This document shows, piece by piece, positions 8,217-16,679 of a DNA stretch of 32,837 nt. The notes below the pieces were generated by a model that was given only the letters and a program-made list of their open reading frames with translations, ran no database searches and was not told where the DNA came from. The position numbers and the translations under genes were made by a program. This stretch comes from an uncultured Prevotella sp. Its GTDB lineage: Bacteria; Bacteroidota; Bacteroidia; Bacteroidales; Bacteroidaceae. The stretch covers positions 1 to 32,837 of the forward strand of contig CABUXJ010000026.1 of assembly GCA_902495455.1 (NCBI GenBank). Reading direction: 5' to 3'. Position 1 is the first letter of the stretch; every line of letters begins with the position of its first letter.

Positions 8217-9173
8217 ATGTGTGAGAACAACAAATATATCCGTTTCGACTGGGCCGCAAAGCGCATGCTCCGCGACAAGGCCAATTTTGGCGTGCTCGAA
8301 GGGCTCGTCACGGTGCTGCTCAACGAAAAGATACACATCACGGAAATCCTTGAAAGCGAGGGCAATCAGGAGGAAATGTACGACAAGTTCAACCGTGTGG
8401 ACATCAAGGCGACCAACAGTCGCGGCGACATCATAATCGTGGAAATCCAGCTCACACGCGAACTATATTATCTCGAGCGCATACTCTACGGCGTGTCGAA
8501 AGCCATCACCGAGCACATTTCGCTCGGAGACAAATATGACAAGGTCAAGAAGGTCTACTCGATAAACATACTCTACTTTGACATCGGGCAGGGCTCCGAC
8601 TATCTGTACCACGGCACCACGGTCTTCCGCGGCGTGCACACCAACGACAAGCTCGTCGTCAAGACCAAAGAGCACGAGGCCATAAGTTCAAAAATGCCGG
8701 AAGACATCTTTCCTGAATACTTCATCATCCGCGTGAACGAGTTCAACAAGATTGCCACCACACCCCTTGAGGAATGGCTCGACTATCTCAAGAACGGACA
8801 CATCAAGGATGACACTACTGCCCCCGGACTGGAGGAAGCACGCAAACGGCTGCAATATCTCTCAATGAACAAACAGGAGAAACAGGCTTACGACCGGCAC
8901 ATCGATGCCATAATGGTGCAAAACGATGTCCTCGATACTGCAAAAATGGAAGGTAGAGCCGAAGGATGGGCAGAAGGAAGAGCTGAGGGAAGAGCTGAGG
9001 GAAGAGCTGAGGGAAAAGCTGAGGGAAAAGCAGAAGGAAGAGCGGAAGGAAAAGCGGAAGGAAAAGCGGAAGGAATACGTGAAACGGCAAGCAAAATGAA
9101 GTCGCACGGACTTCCTATCGAAACCATCGCACAGATAACAGGACTTTCCATAGACGATATCCGGAAATTATAA
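8217..9173 (+). CDS. Rpn / PD-(D/E)XK nuclease-family transposase-like protein
   Basis: 318 residues. The nuclease core is visible: FNRVDIKATN with D62, then IIIVEIQLTRELYYLER with E76 and Q78, the D-x13-E-x-Q pattern of the PDDEXK_2/Rpn family. Residues about 245-286 are a run of four-residue repeats (GEGR/AEGK type) from a 12-bp tandem array. The C-terminus (GLPIETIAQITGLSIDDIRKL) is the usual helix-turn-helix-like end of this family. E. coli Rpn proteins are recombination-promoting DNases; whether this one moves DNA is unknown. The frame is open upstream to 7926, but that extension lies in repeat A and upstream of the promoter. A hairpin terminator follows. Confidence 0.9.
   Translation: MCENNKYIRFDWAAKRMLRDKANFGVLEGLVTVLLNEKIHITEILESEGNQEEMYDKFNRVDIKATNSRGDIIIVEIQLTRELYYLERILYGVSKAITEHISLGDKYDKVKKVYSINILYFDIGQGSDYLYHGTTVFRGVHTNDKLVVKTKEHEAISSKMPEDIFPEYFIIRVNEFNKIATTPLEEWLDYLKNGHIKDDTTAPGLEEARKRLQYLSMNKQEKQAYDRHIDAIMVQNDVLDTAKMEGRAEGWAEGRAEGRAEGRAEGKAEGKAEGRAEGKAEGKAEGIRETASKMKSHGLPIETIAQITGLSIDDIRKL
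8949..9074 (+). repeat. 12-bp tandem repeat array in coding sequence
   Basis: About ten 12-bp units (GAAGGAAGAGCT/GAGGGAAAAGCT type) encode E-G-R/K-A repeats. The unit is a multiple of three, so gain or loss keeps the frame. Confidence 0.95.
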
Positions 9174-9193
9174 TAAAGATATATGAAGAACGC

Positions 9194-9222
9194 AAAAGGG
9201 CCGACAAATAGCCGGTCCTTTT
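9194..9222. terminator. Terminator after the Rpn-family gene
   Basis: AAAAGGGCCG pairs with CGGTCCTTTT (10 bp, one G-U pair) around a short loop. It stands 20 bases after the stop codon. Confidence 0.75.
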
Positions 9223-9235
9223 GTGTTACATATAT

Positions 9236-9266
9236 TTTGCAATATGAAATAATGTTTATATCTTTG
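9236..9266 (+). promoter_or_regulatory. nrdJ: Promoter of nrdJ
   Basis: TTTG at 9236-9239 and TATCTTTG at 9259-9266, spaced 19 bp, make a full Bacteroidota promoter 23 bp before the ATG. Confidence 0.82.
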
Positions 9267-9289
9267 CGACTGATTTTACTAACATCACA

Positions 9290-11851
9290 ATGAACAATAA
9301 GAGAACCTATTTGCATGATGAGGCCTACGCTGCCTCTCTCGCGTATTTCAACGGTGACGAACTGGCAGCCCGGGTTTGGGTCAACAAATATGCCATGAAA
9401 GACAGCTTCGGAAACATCTATGAGAAGTCGCCCGAAGACATGCACTGGCGCATCGCACGGGAAATAGAGCGCATCGAGAAAAAGTATCCCAACCCGATGA
9501 CAGCAGAGCAAGTGTTTGAACTGCTCGACCACTTCCGCTATATCATTCCCGCCGGCAGTCCGATGACCGGCATCGGCAACGACCAACAGGTGGCATCGCT
9601 GAGCAACTGTTTCGTAATCGGCCTTGACGGCAATGCCGACTCCTATGGAGCCATCATGCGCATCGATGAGGAACAGGTGCAGCTCATGAAACGCCGCGGA
9701 GGTGTTGGTCACGATCTGAGCCACATCCGCCCCAAAGGCTCGCCCGTCAACAACTCGGCACTGACCTCGACCGGCCTCGTTCCGTTCATGGAGCGATACA
9801 GCAACTCCACTCGCGAGGTGGCACAGGACGGACGACGCGGAGCTCTGATGCTCTCCGTGAGCATCAAGCACCCCGACAGCGAGGCTTTCATCGACGCAAA
9901 GATGACGGAAGGCAAGGTCACAGGAGCCAACGTGTCGGTCAAGATTGACGACGAATTCATGCAGGCTGCCGTCGACGGCAGACCATACATACAGAAGTTT
10001 CCCATCGACAGCGATACACCCGACTATCAGAAAGAGATAGACGCCAAGGCTCTGTGGGAGAAGATTGTACACAACGCGTGGCGCAGCGCCGAGCCGGGTG
10101 TGCTCTTCTGGGATACCATTCGCCGCGAAAGCATACCGGACTGCTATGCCGACCTGGGCTTCAAGACCGTGTCTACAAATCCTTGCGGCGAGATACCTCT
10201 GTGTCCTTACGACTCCTGCCGACTGCTGTCGATAAATCTCTATTCGTATGTCGTCAATCCGTTCACACCGGAAGCGCACTTCGATTTTGACCTTTTCCGC
10301 AAACATGTAGCCGCGGCTCAGCGCATAATGGACGACATAGTCGACCTCGAACTGGAGAAGATCGACCGCATCATGGAGAAAATCGGCGAAGACCCGCAAA
10401 GCGACGAAGTCAAGGGAGCCGAGCGGCATCTTTGGGAGAAAATCAAGCGCAAGAGCGGCATGGGACGCCGCACGGGCGTAGGCATAACTGCCGAAGGAGA
10501 CATGATTGCCGCTATGGGACTGCGCTACGGAACGCAAGAAGCCACGGACTTCTCCGTGGAGGTGCACCGCTGTCTGGCACTGACGGCCTACGGCTCGTCA
10601 GTCAACATGGCAGCCGAGCGTGGCGCGTTTGAGGTTTATGACGCCGCACGCGAAGCCAACAATCCGTTCATCCTGCGGCTCAAGGAGGCAGACCCGCAAC
10701 TCTACGAAAACATGGTGCGCAACGGACGACGCAACATCGCCTGTCTGACCATCGCCCCGACCGGCACGACAAGTCTCATGACACAGACGACAAGCGGCAT
10801 CGAACCCGTATTCATGCCGGTATACAAGCGCCGCCGCAAGGTCAACCCAGGTGACGAAGCCGTCCATGTGGATTTCGTAGACGAAGTCGGAGACTCATTC
10901 GAGGAATACATCGTTTATCACCATAAGTTCCTCACGTGGATGGAAGCCAACGGCATAGACACCACAAAGAAATATACTCAGGAAGAGATTGACGCCCTTG
11001 TGGCACGTTCTCCTTACTACAAGGCAACGGCCAACGACGTCGACTGGCTCATGAAGGTGAAGATGCAGGGCGCAATACAGAAGTGGGTGGACCACTCCAT
11101 CAGCGTGACGGTCAATCTGCCGAACGATGTCGACGAGGCTCTGGTCAACCGCCTCTACGTCGAAGCATGGCGCTCGGGATGCAAGGGATGCACCATCTAC
11201 CGTGACGGCAGCCGCTCGGGCGTGATGATTTCCGTTTCTAAGGAAGACCTTAAAAAAGAGGAAGCCAAGACCGAAAAGCCCGCTCCATGCAAACACCCCG
11301 AGGTCACGGAAGTACGGCCGAAAGAGTTGGAGTGTGACGTCGTGCGCTTCCAGAACAACAAGGAGAAGTGGGTGGCATTCGTCGGACTGCTCGACGGCTA
11401 CCCCTACGAAATTTTCACCGGTCTGCAAGACGACGAAGAAGGTATCGTGCTCCCCAAGACAGTGACCAAAGGAAAGATCATCAAGAGCACCGGCGAAGAC
11501 GGACGCCGTCGTTACGACTTCCAGTTTGAGAACAAACGCGGATACAAGACGACAGTCGAAGGGCTGAGCGAAAAGTTCAATCCTGAATATTGGAACTACG
11601 CGAAGCTCATCAGTGGAGTGTTGCGCTACCGCATGCCAATCGACCACGTCATCAAGCTCGTCAGCTCGCTGCAACTCAAGAGCGAGAGCATCAACACGTG
11701 GAAGAACGGCGTGGAACGCGCTCTGAAGAAGTATATCGTCGACGGCACGGAAGCCAAAGGACAGAAGTGTCCGGTCTGCGGACAGGAGACGCTTGTATAT
11801 CAAGAAGGCTGTCTGACCTGCAAGAACTGCGGTGCATCACGCTGCGGGTAA
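9290..11851 (+). CDS. nrdJ: Class II (adenosylcobalamin-dependent) ribonucleotide reductase
   Basis: 853 residues. It reduces ribonucleotides to deoxyribonucleotides with a radical made from coenzyme B12, so it works with or without oxygen. The active site is visible as NPCGEIPL: N297, thiyl C299 and E301. The redox pair is probably C107 (LSNCFVIG) and C310 (CPYDSC), matching the spacing in class II enzymes. The TIAPTGTTSLMTQTTSGIEP loop confirms the family. The C-terminus is a four-cysteine CPVCG...CKNCG zinc-ribbon-like module with a final Cys, typical of NrdJ and thought to pass electrons. There is no separate beta subunit nearby, as expected for class II. It has its own promoter, and folB follows after 68 bp. 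I see no cobalamin riboswitch in the short leader. Confidence 0.97.
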   Translation: MNNKRTYLHDEAYAASLAYFNGDELAARVWVNKYAMKDSFGNIYEKSPEDMHWRIAREIERIEKKYPNPMTAEQVFELLDHFRYIIPAGSPMTGIGNDQQVASLSNCFVIGLDGNADSYGAIMRIDEEQVQLMKRRGGVGHDLSHIRPKGSPVNNSALTSTGLVPFMERYSNSTREVAQDGRRGALMLSVSIKHPDSEAFIDAKMTEGKVTGANVSVKIDDEFMQAAVDGRPYIQKFPIDSDTPDYQKEIDAKALWEKIVHNAWRSAEPGVLFWDTIRRESIPDCYADLGFKTVSTNPCGEIPLCPYDSCRLLSINLYSYVVNPFTPEAHFDFDLFRKHVAAAQRIMDDIVDLELEKIDRIMEKIGEDPQSDEVKGAERHLWEKIKRKSGMGRRTGVGITAEGDMIAAMGLRYGTQEATDFSVEVHRCLALTAYGSSVNMAAERGAFEVYDAAREANNPFILRLKEADPQLYENMVRNGRRNIACLTIAPTGTTSLMTQTTSGIEPVFMPVYKRRRKVNPGDEAVHVDFVDEVGDSFEEYIVYHHKFLTWMEANGIDTTKKYTQEEIDALVARSPYYKATANDVDWLMKVKMQGAIQKWVDHSISVTVNLPNDVDEALVNRLYVEAWRSGCKGCTIYRDGSRSGVMISVSKEDLKKEEAKTEKPAPCKHPEVTEVRPKELECDVVRFQNNKEKWVAFVGLLDGYPYEIFTGLQDDEEGIVLPKTVTKGKIIKSTGEDGRRRYDFQFENKRGYKTTVEGLSEKFNPEYWNYAKLISGVLRYRMPIDHVIKLVSSLQLKSESINTWKNGVERALKKYIVDGTEAKGQKCPVCGQETLVYQEGCLTCKNCGASRCG

Positions 11852-11919
11852 TATAATCATTATACTCTACATGCAGACAGTATGCAATATTGCACTGCAA
11901 ATATCTTAATATCGTACGA

Positions 11920-12312
11920 ATGTTGAACATACGTCATTCTTCGATTTATCTCAATGAAGTCCGCATCCATGCCCGTCACGGCGTAATGCCACAGGAGACG
12001 GCCGTCGGGGCGGACTTCATTGTCAGTCTGCGGGTCGGCTACGACATCAGTCGGGCCATCCGAACTGACGATGTCGACGACACATTGAGTTACGCCGACA
12101 TGCTCGCTGTCATTCAGCGGGAAATGAAAATACCCTCCAAACTGTTGGAGCACGTTGCCGGCCGCATTGCCTCCGCGCTCCAAAAGGCTTTCCCTGACAT
12201 CACCTCCATCGACCTTAGCATAACCAAAATCAATCCACCGATGGGAGCAGAGTGTCACGGCGCGGGTGTGGAGATACACTTAATAAATGATAAAACTATC
12301 GGAGATATTTGA
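11920..12312 (+). CDS. folB: Dihydroneopterin aldolase
   Basis: 130 residues from the ATG at 11920. The reading frame can be extended to a TTG at 11890, but the ATG matches the usual family start. The protein shows SSIYLNEVRIHARHGVMPQE with the catalytic-region His-Gly, then the DDTLSYADM segment, KLLEHVAGRIA with the conserved Glu, and a final KINPPM. It converts 7,8-dihydroneopterin to 6-hydroxymethyl-dihydropterin in folate synthesis. No other folate genes are adjacent. The -33 box of the next gene lies inside the last codons. The identification is firm at the family level. Confidence 0.92.
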   Translation: MLNIRHSSIYLNEVRIHARHGVMPQETAVGADFIVSLRVGYDISRAIRTDDVDDTLSYADMLAVIQREMKIPSKLLEHVAGRIASALQKAFPDITSIDLSITKINPPMGAECHGAGVEIHLINDKTIGDI

Positions 12313-12339
12313 GTTTTAATGGGAAAATAAGTACTTTTG
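12308..12339 (+). promoter_or_regulatory. Promoter of the amidase-MCE operon
   Basis: TTTG at 12308-12311, overlapping the end of folB, and TACTTTTG at 12332-12339 are spaced 20 bp. The ATG at 12358 follows 18 bp later. Confidence 0.78.
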
Positions 12340-12357
12340 CGTGATTAATAAAGCATT

Positions 12358-13875
12358 ATGGGCAGAAAACTCTTGCTTTCCCTATGGCTCACCCTATGCT
12401 TTGCTGTCGTAGTAAACGCCGCAAAGGACAGATTCACGCTCGTCATCGATGCCGGGCATGGAGGCAATGACGCCGGTGCTATCGGCAGAATTTCCAAAGA
12501 AAAGAACATCAATCTGAACGTCGCGTTGGCCTTCGGACGATATGTGGAGAATAATTGTCCCGATGTCAGAGTGATTTATACGCGCAAAACGGACATCTTT
12601 ATTCCGTTGCACGAAAGAGCCAACATCGCCAACAGAAACAAAGCAGACCTCTTCATTTCCATTCACACCAACGCACTGCCCAAAGGCAGGACAGCCCGAG
12701 GATTGGAGACCTATACTCTCGGTATGCACCGGGCCGCCGACAATTTCGACGTTGCCAAACGCGAAAACTCGGTAATTCTAATTGAAAAAGACTACAAACA
12801 GCGATATGAAGGCTTCGACCCACGTTCTTCGGAAAGCTACATCATGTTCGAATTCATGCAGGACAGGAACATGGAGCAGAGTGTAGTGTTGGCCAAAGCC
12901 GTACAACAACGCACCTGTGCGGCCGCCGGACGTCCCAACAAAGGTGTCAAGCAAGCCGGCTTTCTTGTGCTCCGTGAGACGTCAATGCCCAGTTGCCTTA
13001 TCGAATTGGGCTTCATAACAACACCCGACGAAGAGCAGTATTTAAACACGAAAGGCGGTATCGACGCGCTCGGAAAAGGCATCTATCAAGCCTTTTTGGA
13101 TTATAAGAGGAAGTATGACAAGGGCGCAAGCGTTCAGATAAAAACCCAATCGGAACCAGTAGCGGAACCGACTGCAAAACCGGAAAGAAATCGGAACAAG
13201 CCAAACGCAGCGTCAAAGACGACCAACAAGAAGCAGACACCAGTCGAACAAGTGCAAAAGGTGGAAAACAAGCAGTCGAAAAGAAACAGCAAAAACATTA
13301 TCCAAGAGCTGACTGACGCACGCAACGGGACAACAACCGAGGCACAAGAGGCTGCCGAAAAGCCACAACCTACTGCTCCGGAAATAACTGACAAAGAGGC
13401 TGCCGCAGTGGTTTCATCCGCAGAAAACGCAGCCACGGCAAGCACGAAACCCATGCGGACGCTTCCATTGACCGCCTTAGTGCCAAGCACAAAAGCCACA
13501 CGATCGACAGATACGGCAGAGGCAAATGACAACGCATCATCTATGCGCTCATCAGAAACATCAAACAAGGCTGCGACAGACAACCCGCCCGTTCCCGTTT
13601 TCAAGGTCCAGATACTCGCCAGCAGCAACAATCTGGCCACCGGCGACCGCCAACTGAAAGGCAGGACGGACATCAGCTGCTATCAAGAGAACGGATTATA
13701 CAAATATACCATCGGTTCTTCGACCGACTACAACGAGATATTCAGACTGCGGAAAAGCCTCCTCGACACATTCCCCGAAGCATTTATAATTGCTTTCAAA
13801 GACGGACAGAAAGTCAATATCGTGGAAGCCATACGCGAATTTAAAACAAACAGAACCAAAAGACAGACGTTATGA
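12358..13875 (+). CDS. N-acetylmuramoyl-L-alanine amidase with SPOR-like C-terminus
   Basis: 505 residues. A signal peptide (MGRKLLLSLWLTLCFAVVVNA) directs export to the periplasm. The Amidase_3 domain covers residues about 25-245, with zinc and catalytic residues in VIDAGHGGNDAGA (His), SKEKNINLNVAL (Glu), FISIHTNA (His) and CLIELGFITTPDEE (Glu). It cuts the amide bond between MurNAc and L-Ala to separate daughter cells. Residues about 255-415 are a low-complexity linker rich in Lys, Thr, Ala and Glu. The last 90 residues (VFKVQILASSNNLATGDRQL) look like a SPOR domain that binds denuded glycan at the septum. Its stop overlaps the start of the MCE gene by four bases (ATGA), indicating translational coupling. 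Confidence 0.93.
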   Translation: MGRKLLLSLWLTLCFAVVVNAAKDRFTLVIDAGHGGNDAGAIGRISKEKNINLNVALAFGRYVENNCPDVRVIYTRKTDIFIPLHERANIANRNKADLFISIHTNALPKGRTARGLETYTLGMHRAADNFDVAKRENSVILIEKDYKQRYEGFDPRSSESYIMFEFMQDRNMEQSVVLAKAVQQRTCAAAGRPNKGVKQAGFLVLRETSMPSCLIELGFITTPDEEQYLNTKGGIDALGKGIYQAFLDYKRKYDKGASVQIKTQSEPVAEPTAKPERNRNKPNAASKTTNKKQTPVEQVQKVENKQSKRNSKNIIQELTDARNGTTTEAQEAAEKPQPTAPEITDKEAAAVVSSAENAATASTKPMRTLPLTALVPSTKATRSTDTAEANDNASSMRSSETSNKAATDNPPVPVFKVQILASSNNLATGDRQLKGRTDISCYQENGLYKYTIGSSTDYNEIFRLRKSLLDTFPEAFIIAFKDGQKVNIVEAIREFKTNRTKRQTL

Positions 13876-14774
13876 AATTCTTCACTAAGGAAGTACAGAT
13901 AGCCTGCGTGGCTATATTCGGCGTTGTGGTGTTGTTCTTCGGCCTCCAATTCCTCAAGGGACTCAACATCTTCTCAACGGAAGACACCTACTATGTAGCC
14001 TTCGACGACATCAGCGGCCTCTCAGCCTCAAGTCCGGTATATGCCGACGGATATAAAGTCGGAGTAGTAAAAGACATCGTTTACAACTATGGTGCCGACG
14101 GAGACATTATCGCCGTGGTCGGCCTCGACAAGAACATGCGCCTGCCAAAAGGCTCTACAGCCGAGATTGAGAGCGATATGTTGGGCAACATAAAGGTCAA
14201 CCTGCTTCTGGCTCCCAACCCATTGGAACGCATTGCCGCCGGTGACACCATACGCGGAAACAAGGAGATTGGCATGCTCTCAAAGGCAGCAGACATGATT
14301 CCGGCCGTGGAGAAGATGCTCCCGAAGATGGACTCCATCCTCACAAGCCTCAATGCCTTGCTCGCCGACCCGGCACTGGCCAGTTCGCTCCACAACGTGG
14401 ATGCCATCACGACAGAGCTTGCAGCGACCTCAAAGCATCTCAACACACTCACATCAAACCTGAACAGACGCATGCCCGGCATGATGGACAAAGCAGACCG
14501 CGTCCTTGCCAACACCGACAAGCTCACCAAGAACATAAGCGACATGGACATCGCAGCAACAATGACAAAGGTCAACAACACCTTGGACAACGTCGAGCAG
14601 ATGACGGCTGCACTCAACAGCAAGGACGGCACATTGGGACTGCTCATGCGTGACCCGCAACTCTACTACAATCTCAGTGCGACCATGCGCGACGCAGACT
14701 CTCTCATGATTGACTTGAAGGCTCATCCGAAGCGTTATGTCCACTTCTCTCTGTTCGGAAAGAAAGACAAATAG
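13872..14774 (+). CDS. MCE-family (MlaD-like) lipid transport protein
   Basis: 300 residues. An N-terminal membrane anchor (VQIACVAIFGVVVLFFGLQFL, about 8-28) is followed by one MCE domain (about 36-115: YYVAFDDISGLSASSPVYADGYKVG, then LLAPNPLERIAAGDTI). The remainder is helical with repeated LNTLTSNL and VNNTLDNVEQM segments, as in MlaD relatives that build a periplasmic needle. MCE proteins carry phospholipids between the membranes. The MlaE/MlaF permease and ATPase genes are not adjacent here, so partners must lie elsewhere. Coupling to a septal amidase by the ATGA overlap is a recurring Bacteroidota arrangement as far as I recall; the functional link is inferred. Confidence 0.9.
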   Translation: MKFFTKEVQIACVAIFGVVVLFFGLQFLKGLNIFSTEDTYYVAFDDISGLSASSPVYADGYKVGVVKDIVYNYGADGDIIAVVGLDKNMRLPKGSTAEIESDMLGNIKVNLLLAPNPLERIAAGDTIRGNKEIGMLSKAADMIPAVEKMLPKMDSILTSLNALLADPALASSLHNVDAITTELAATSKHLNTLTSNLNRRMPGMMDKADRVLANTDKLTKNISDMDIAATMTKVNNTLDNVEQMTAALNSKDGTLGLLMRDPQLYYNLSATMRDADSLMIDLKAHPKRYVHFSLFGKKDK

Positions 14775-15129
14775 GCCGCGCGTATTTTTATTTAGTCTAA
14801 ATTATACACTTTCCCGGCAATATCGTTGGATAACCGCGAAACCCTCTATTACATACCACTTTCAACAAGCCGCATGGCGGTTGGCCCACAACGGAAGCCA
14901 ACCACCATGCGGCTTTTAATCTACTGACAATCAAAACATTACATTCTACAAAACGTTCAAAAGCCTATAAATGGCCCAAAATACACTTAAAACGCCTTAA
15001 ACTAAGCTGTTACGACAATTCCGCGGCTACATTCCTAAAACACCGCAATTTGCTCATTACGGGAAAAAAGGCGAAATTTGCATTTGCAACAATCCATTTA
15101 TAGCAGTTAAAATACGAAAGTAACACCAT
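14775..15129. other. Noncoding region upstream of dnaA
   Basis: The left part holds a terminator (14868-14917). The rest is AT-rich. One DnaA-box-like word, TTATACACT, is at 14802-14810. No cluster of boxes or iterons is present, so I do not call an origin. No clear TAnnTTTG element precedes dnaA. Confidence 0.6.
14868..14917 (+). terminator. Terminator of the amidase-MCE operon
   Basis: AGCCGCATGGCGGTTGGC (14868-14885) pairs, with a small internal mismatch, with the complementary stretch at 14897-14913, followed by TTTT. Confidence 0.85.
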
Positions 15130-16539
15130 ATGAACAGCTATGTGGCGCTGTGGGAAAAGTGCCTCAGCCTCATAAAAGAGAGCATAACGGAACAGCAATT
15201 CAAGACTTGGTTTGCTCCTATTGCTTTCGAGTCCTATTCGGAAAAGAATAAGACTCTGCTTGTTCAGGTGCCCAGCCCATACATCTACGAATATCTTGAG
15301 CAATACTACGTAGGACTGTTGAGCAACGTTCTCACGCGCAATTTCGGCGCCAATGTCAGGCTGACATACCGCATCGTGACGGACAAGACCAACGGCATAG
15401 CGCAGGATGTGGAGAGCGACGAACCCGTCGCCATATCCCCGCAACCCACTCCCGGCAATGCGCCCGAGCGTCCGCAACAGTCCCGAAAGACTGCCAATCC
15501 CCACGAGTTGAACCCGCAACTCAATCTCCGACAGACCTTCAACAACTTCATCGAAGGCAGCAGCAACAAGTTGCCGCGCACTGTCGGCATGTCCATCGCC
15601 GAGCATCCGGGGCGTTCGGCCTTCAATCCCTTCTACATCTACGGCCCTTCCGGATGCGGAAAGACCCACCTCGTCAACGCCATAGGCGTCCGCTGCAAGG
15701 AGATATACCCCCAGAAGCGGGTGCTGTACGTCAGCGCACGTCTCTTTCAGGTGCAATATACGGACGCCGTAAGACAGAACCGCACCAACGACTTCATCAA
15801 CTTCTATCAGACCATCGACGTCCTCATCGTCGACGACATACAGGAATGGGCGACAGCGGCAAAGACTCTGGACACGTTCTTCCACATCTTCGACCACCTC
15901 TTCCGCAACGGCAAGCAGATCATACTGGCCAGCGACCGCCCGCCGGTAGAACTGCAAGGCATGAAGGACCGCCTGCTCACGCGCTTCAAATGCGGTCTGA
16001 CAGCAGAGCTGGAGCAGCCCAACACGGAGCTCTGTGTGGACATACTGACCAGCAAATGCCGCCGCGACGGTCTGAAAATCCCCGCCGACGTAATCGGATA
16101 TATCGCCCAGACGGCCAACGGCAGCGTCCGCGACCTTGAGGGAGTCATCAACTCGCTGATGGCCTACTCCGTCGTCTACAACTGCAACATCGACATGCGT
16201 CTGGCCGAACGGGTCATCAAGCGCGCCGTCAAAGTCGACAACCATCCGCTCACGGTCGACGACATCCTCGAGAAAGTCTGCGGCCACTACAACGTCACCC
16301 AGCAGAACGTGTTCAGCCGCAGCCGCAAGCGCGACTTTGTCATCGTCCGCCAAGTGTCGATGTATTTCGCCCAGAAGTACACCAAGATGCCCGCATCACG
16401 CATCGGCCAGCTCATCGGCAACCGCGACCACTCGACCGTCATCCACAGCTGTTCGGCCGTCGAGAAGCGGCTGAAAGTCGACAAGGCCTTCTCCGCCGAG
16501 CTCAGCAGCATCGAAAATTCGTTCAAACTGAAACAATAG
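15130..16539 (+). CDS. dnaA: Chromosomal replication initiator DnaA
   Basis: 469 residues. Domain I (about 1-90, ALWEKCLSLIKESITEQQFKTWF) is followed by a short linker. The AAA+ domain has Walker A GPSGCGKT at 172-179 and Walker B LIVDDIQ with D235 and D236. Domain IV carries the DNA-binding signature NRDHSTVIHS at 431-440. The protein binds TTATNCACA boxes at the origin and opens the duplex to start replication. It is of normal length. The gene stands alone, without dnaN beside it, and has a strong terminator 31 bases after its stop. No origin can be recognised in the flanking DNA. Confidence 0.97.
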   Translation: MNSYVALWEKCLSLIKESITEQQFKTWFAPIAFESYSEKNKTLLVQVPSPYIYEYLEQYYVGLLSNVLTRNFGANVRLTYRIVTDKTNGIAQDVESDEPVAISPQPTPGNAPERPQQSRKTANPHELNPQLNLRQTFNNFIEGSSNKLPRTVGMSIAEHPGRSAFNPFYIYGPSGCGKTHLVNAIGVRCKEIYPQKRVLYVSARLFQVQYTDAVRQNRTNDFINFYQTIDVLIVDDIQEWATAAKTLDTFFHIFDHLFRNGKQIILASDRPPVELQGMKDRLLTRFKCGLTAELEQPNTELCVDILTSKCRRDGLKIPADVIGYIAQTANGSVRDLEGVINSLMAYSVVYNCNIDMRLAERVIKRAVKVDNHPLTVDDILEKVCGHYNVTQQNVFSRSRKRDFVIVRQVSMYFAQKYTKMPASRIGQLIGNRDHSTVIHSCSAVEKRLKVDKAFSAELSSIENSFKLKQ

Positions 16540-16569
16540 AAGTCCTTCAAACGACATCCATACGCAAAC

Positions 16570-16609
16570 GAGGGTATATCAAAATGCCATTGATACACCC
16601 TCTTTTTTT
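16570..16609 (+). terminator. Terminator of dnaA
   Basis: GAGGGTATATCAA (16570-16582) pairs with TTGATACACCCTC (16590-16602) with one mismatch, followed by seven T. Confidence 0.9.
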
Positions 16610-16663
16610 ACCCATTCCCGTCTCATTTTCCCGCCCGCCGGCCCTTAATTCGTGATTATTGGC

Positions 16664-16671
16664 TACCTTTG
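16664..16671 (+). promoter_or_regulatory. -7 element very close to the transporter start
   Basis: TACCTTTG matches TAnnTTTG but ends only 8 bases before the ATG at 16680. No TTTG -33 box is present at the expected distance. Confidence 0.5.
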
Positions 16672-16679
16672 CACCCGTT

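Noticed and set aside
9180..9290. Cobalamin riboswitch before nrdJ
   Set aside because: The promoter-to-ATG leader is about 20 bases, far too short for a B12 riboswitch.
8888..10567. 559-codon open frame on the minus strand
   Set aside because: It runs antisense through the Rpn-family repeats and nrdJ, whose motifs are unmistakable; it has no family signature and results from high GC at codon position 3.
14802..14810. Replication origin next to dnaA
   Set aside because: Only one imperfect DnaA box (TTATACACT), with no cluster, AT-rich unwinding motif set or dnaN.
15010..16353. 447-codon open frame on the minus strand
   Set aside because: Antisense shadow of dnaA.
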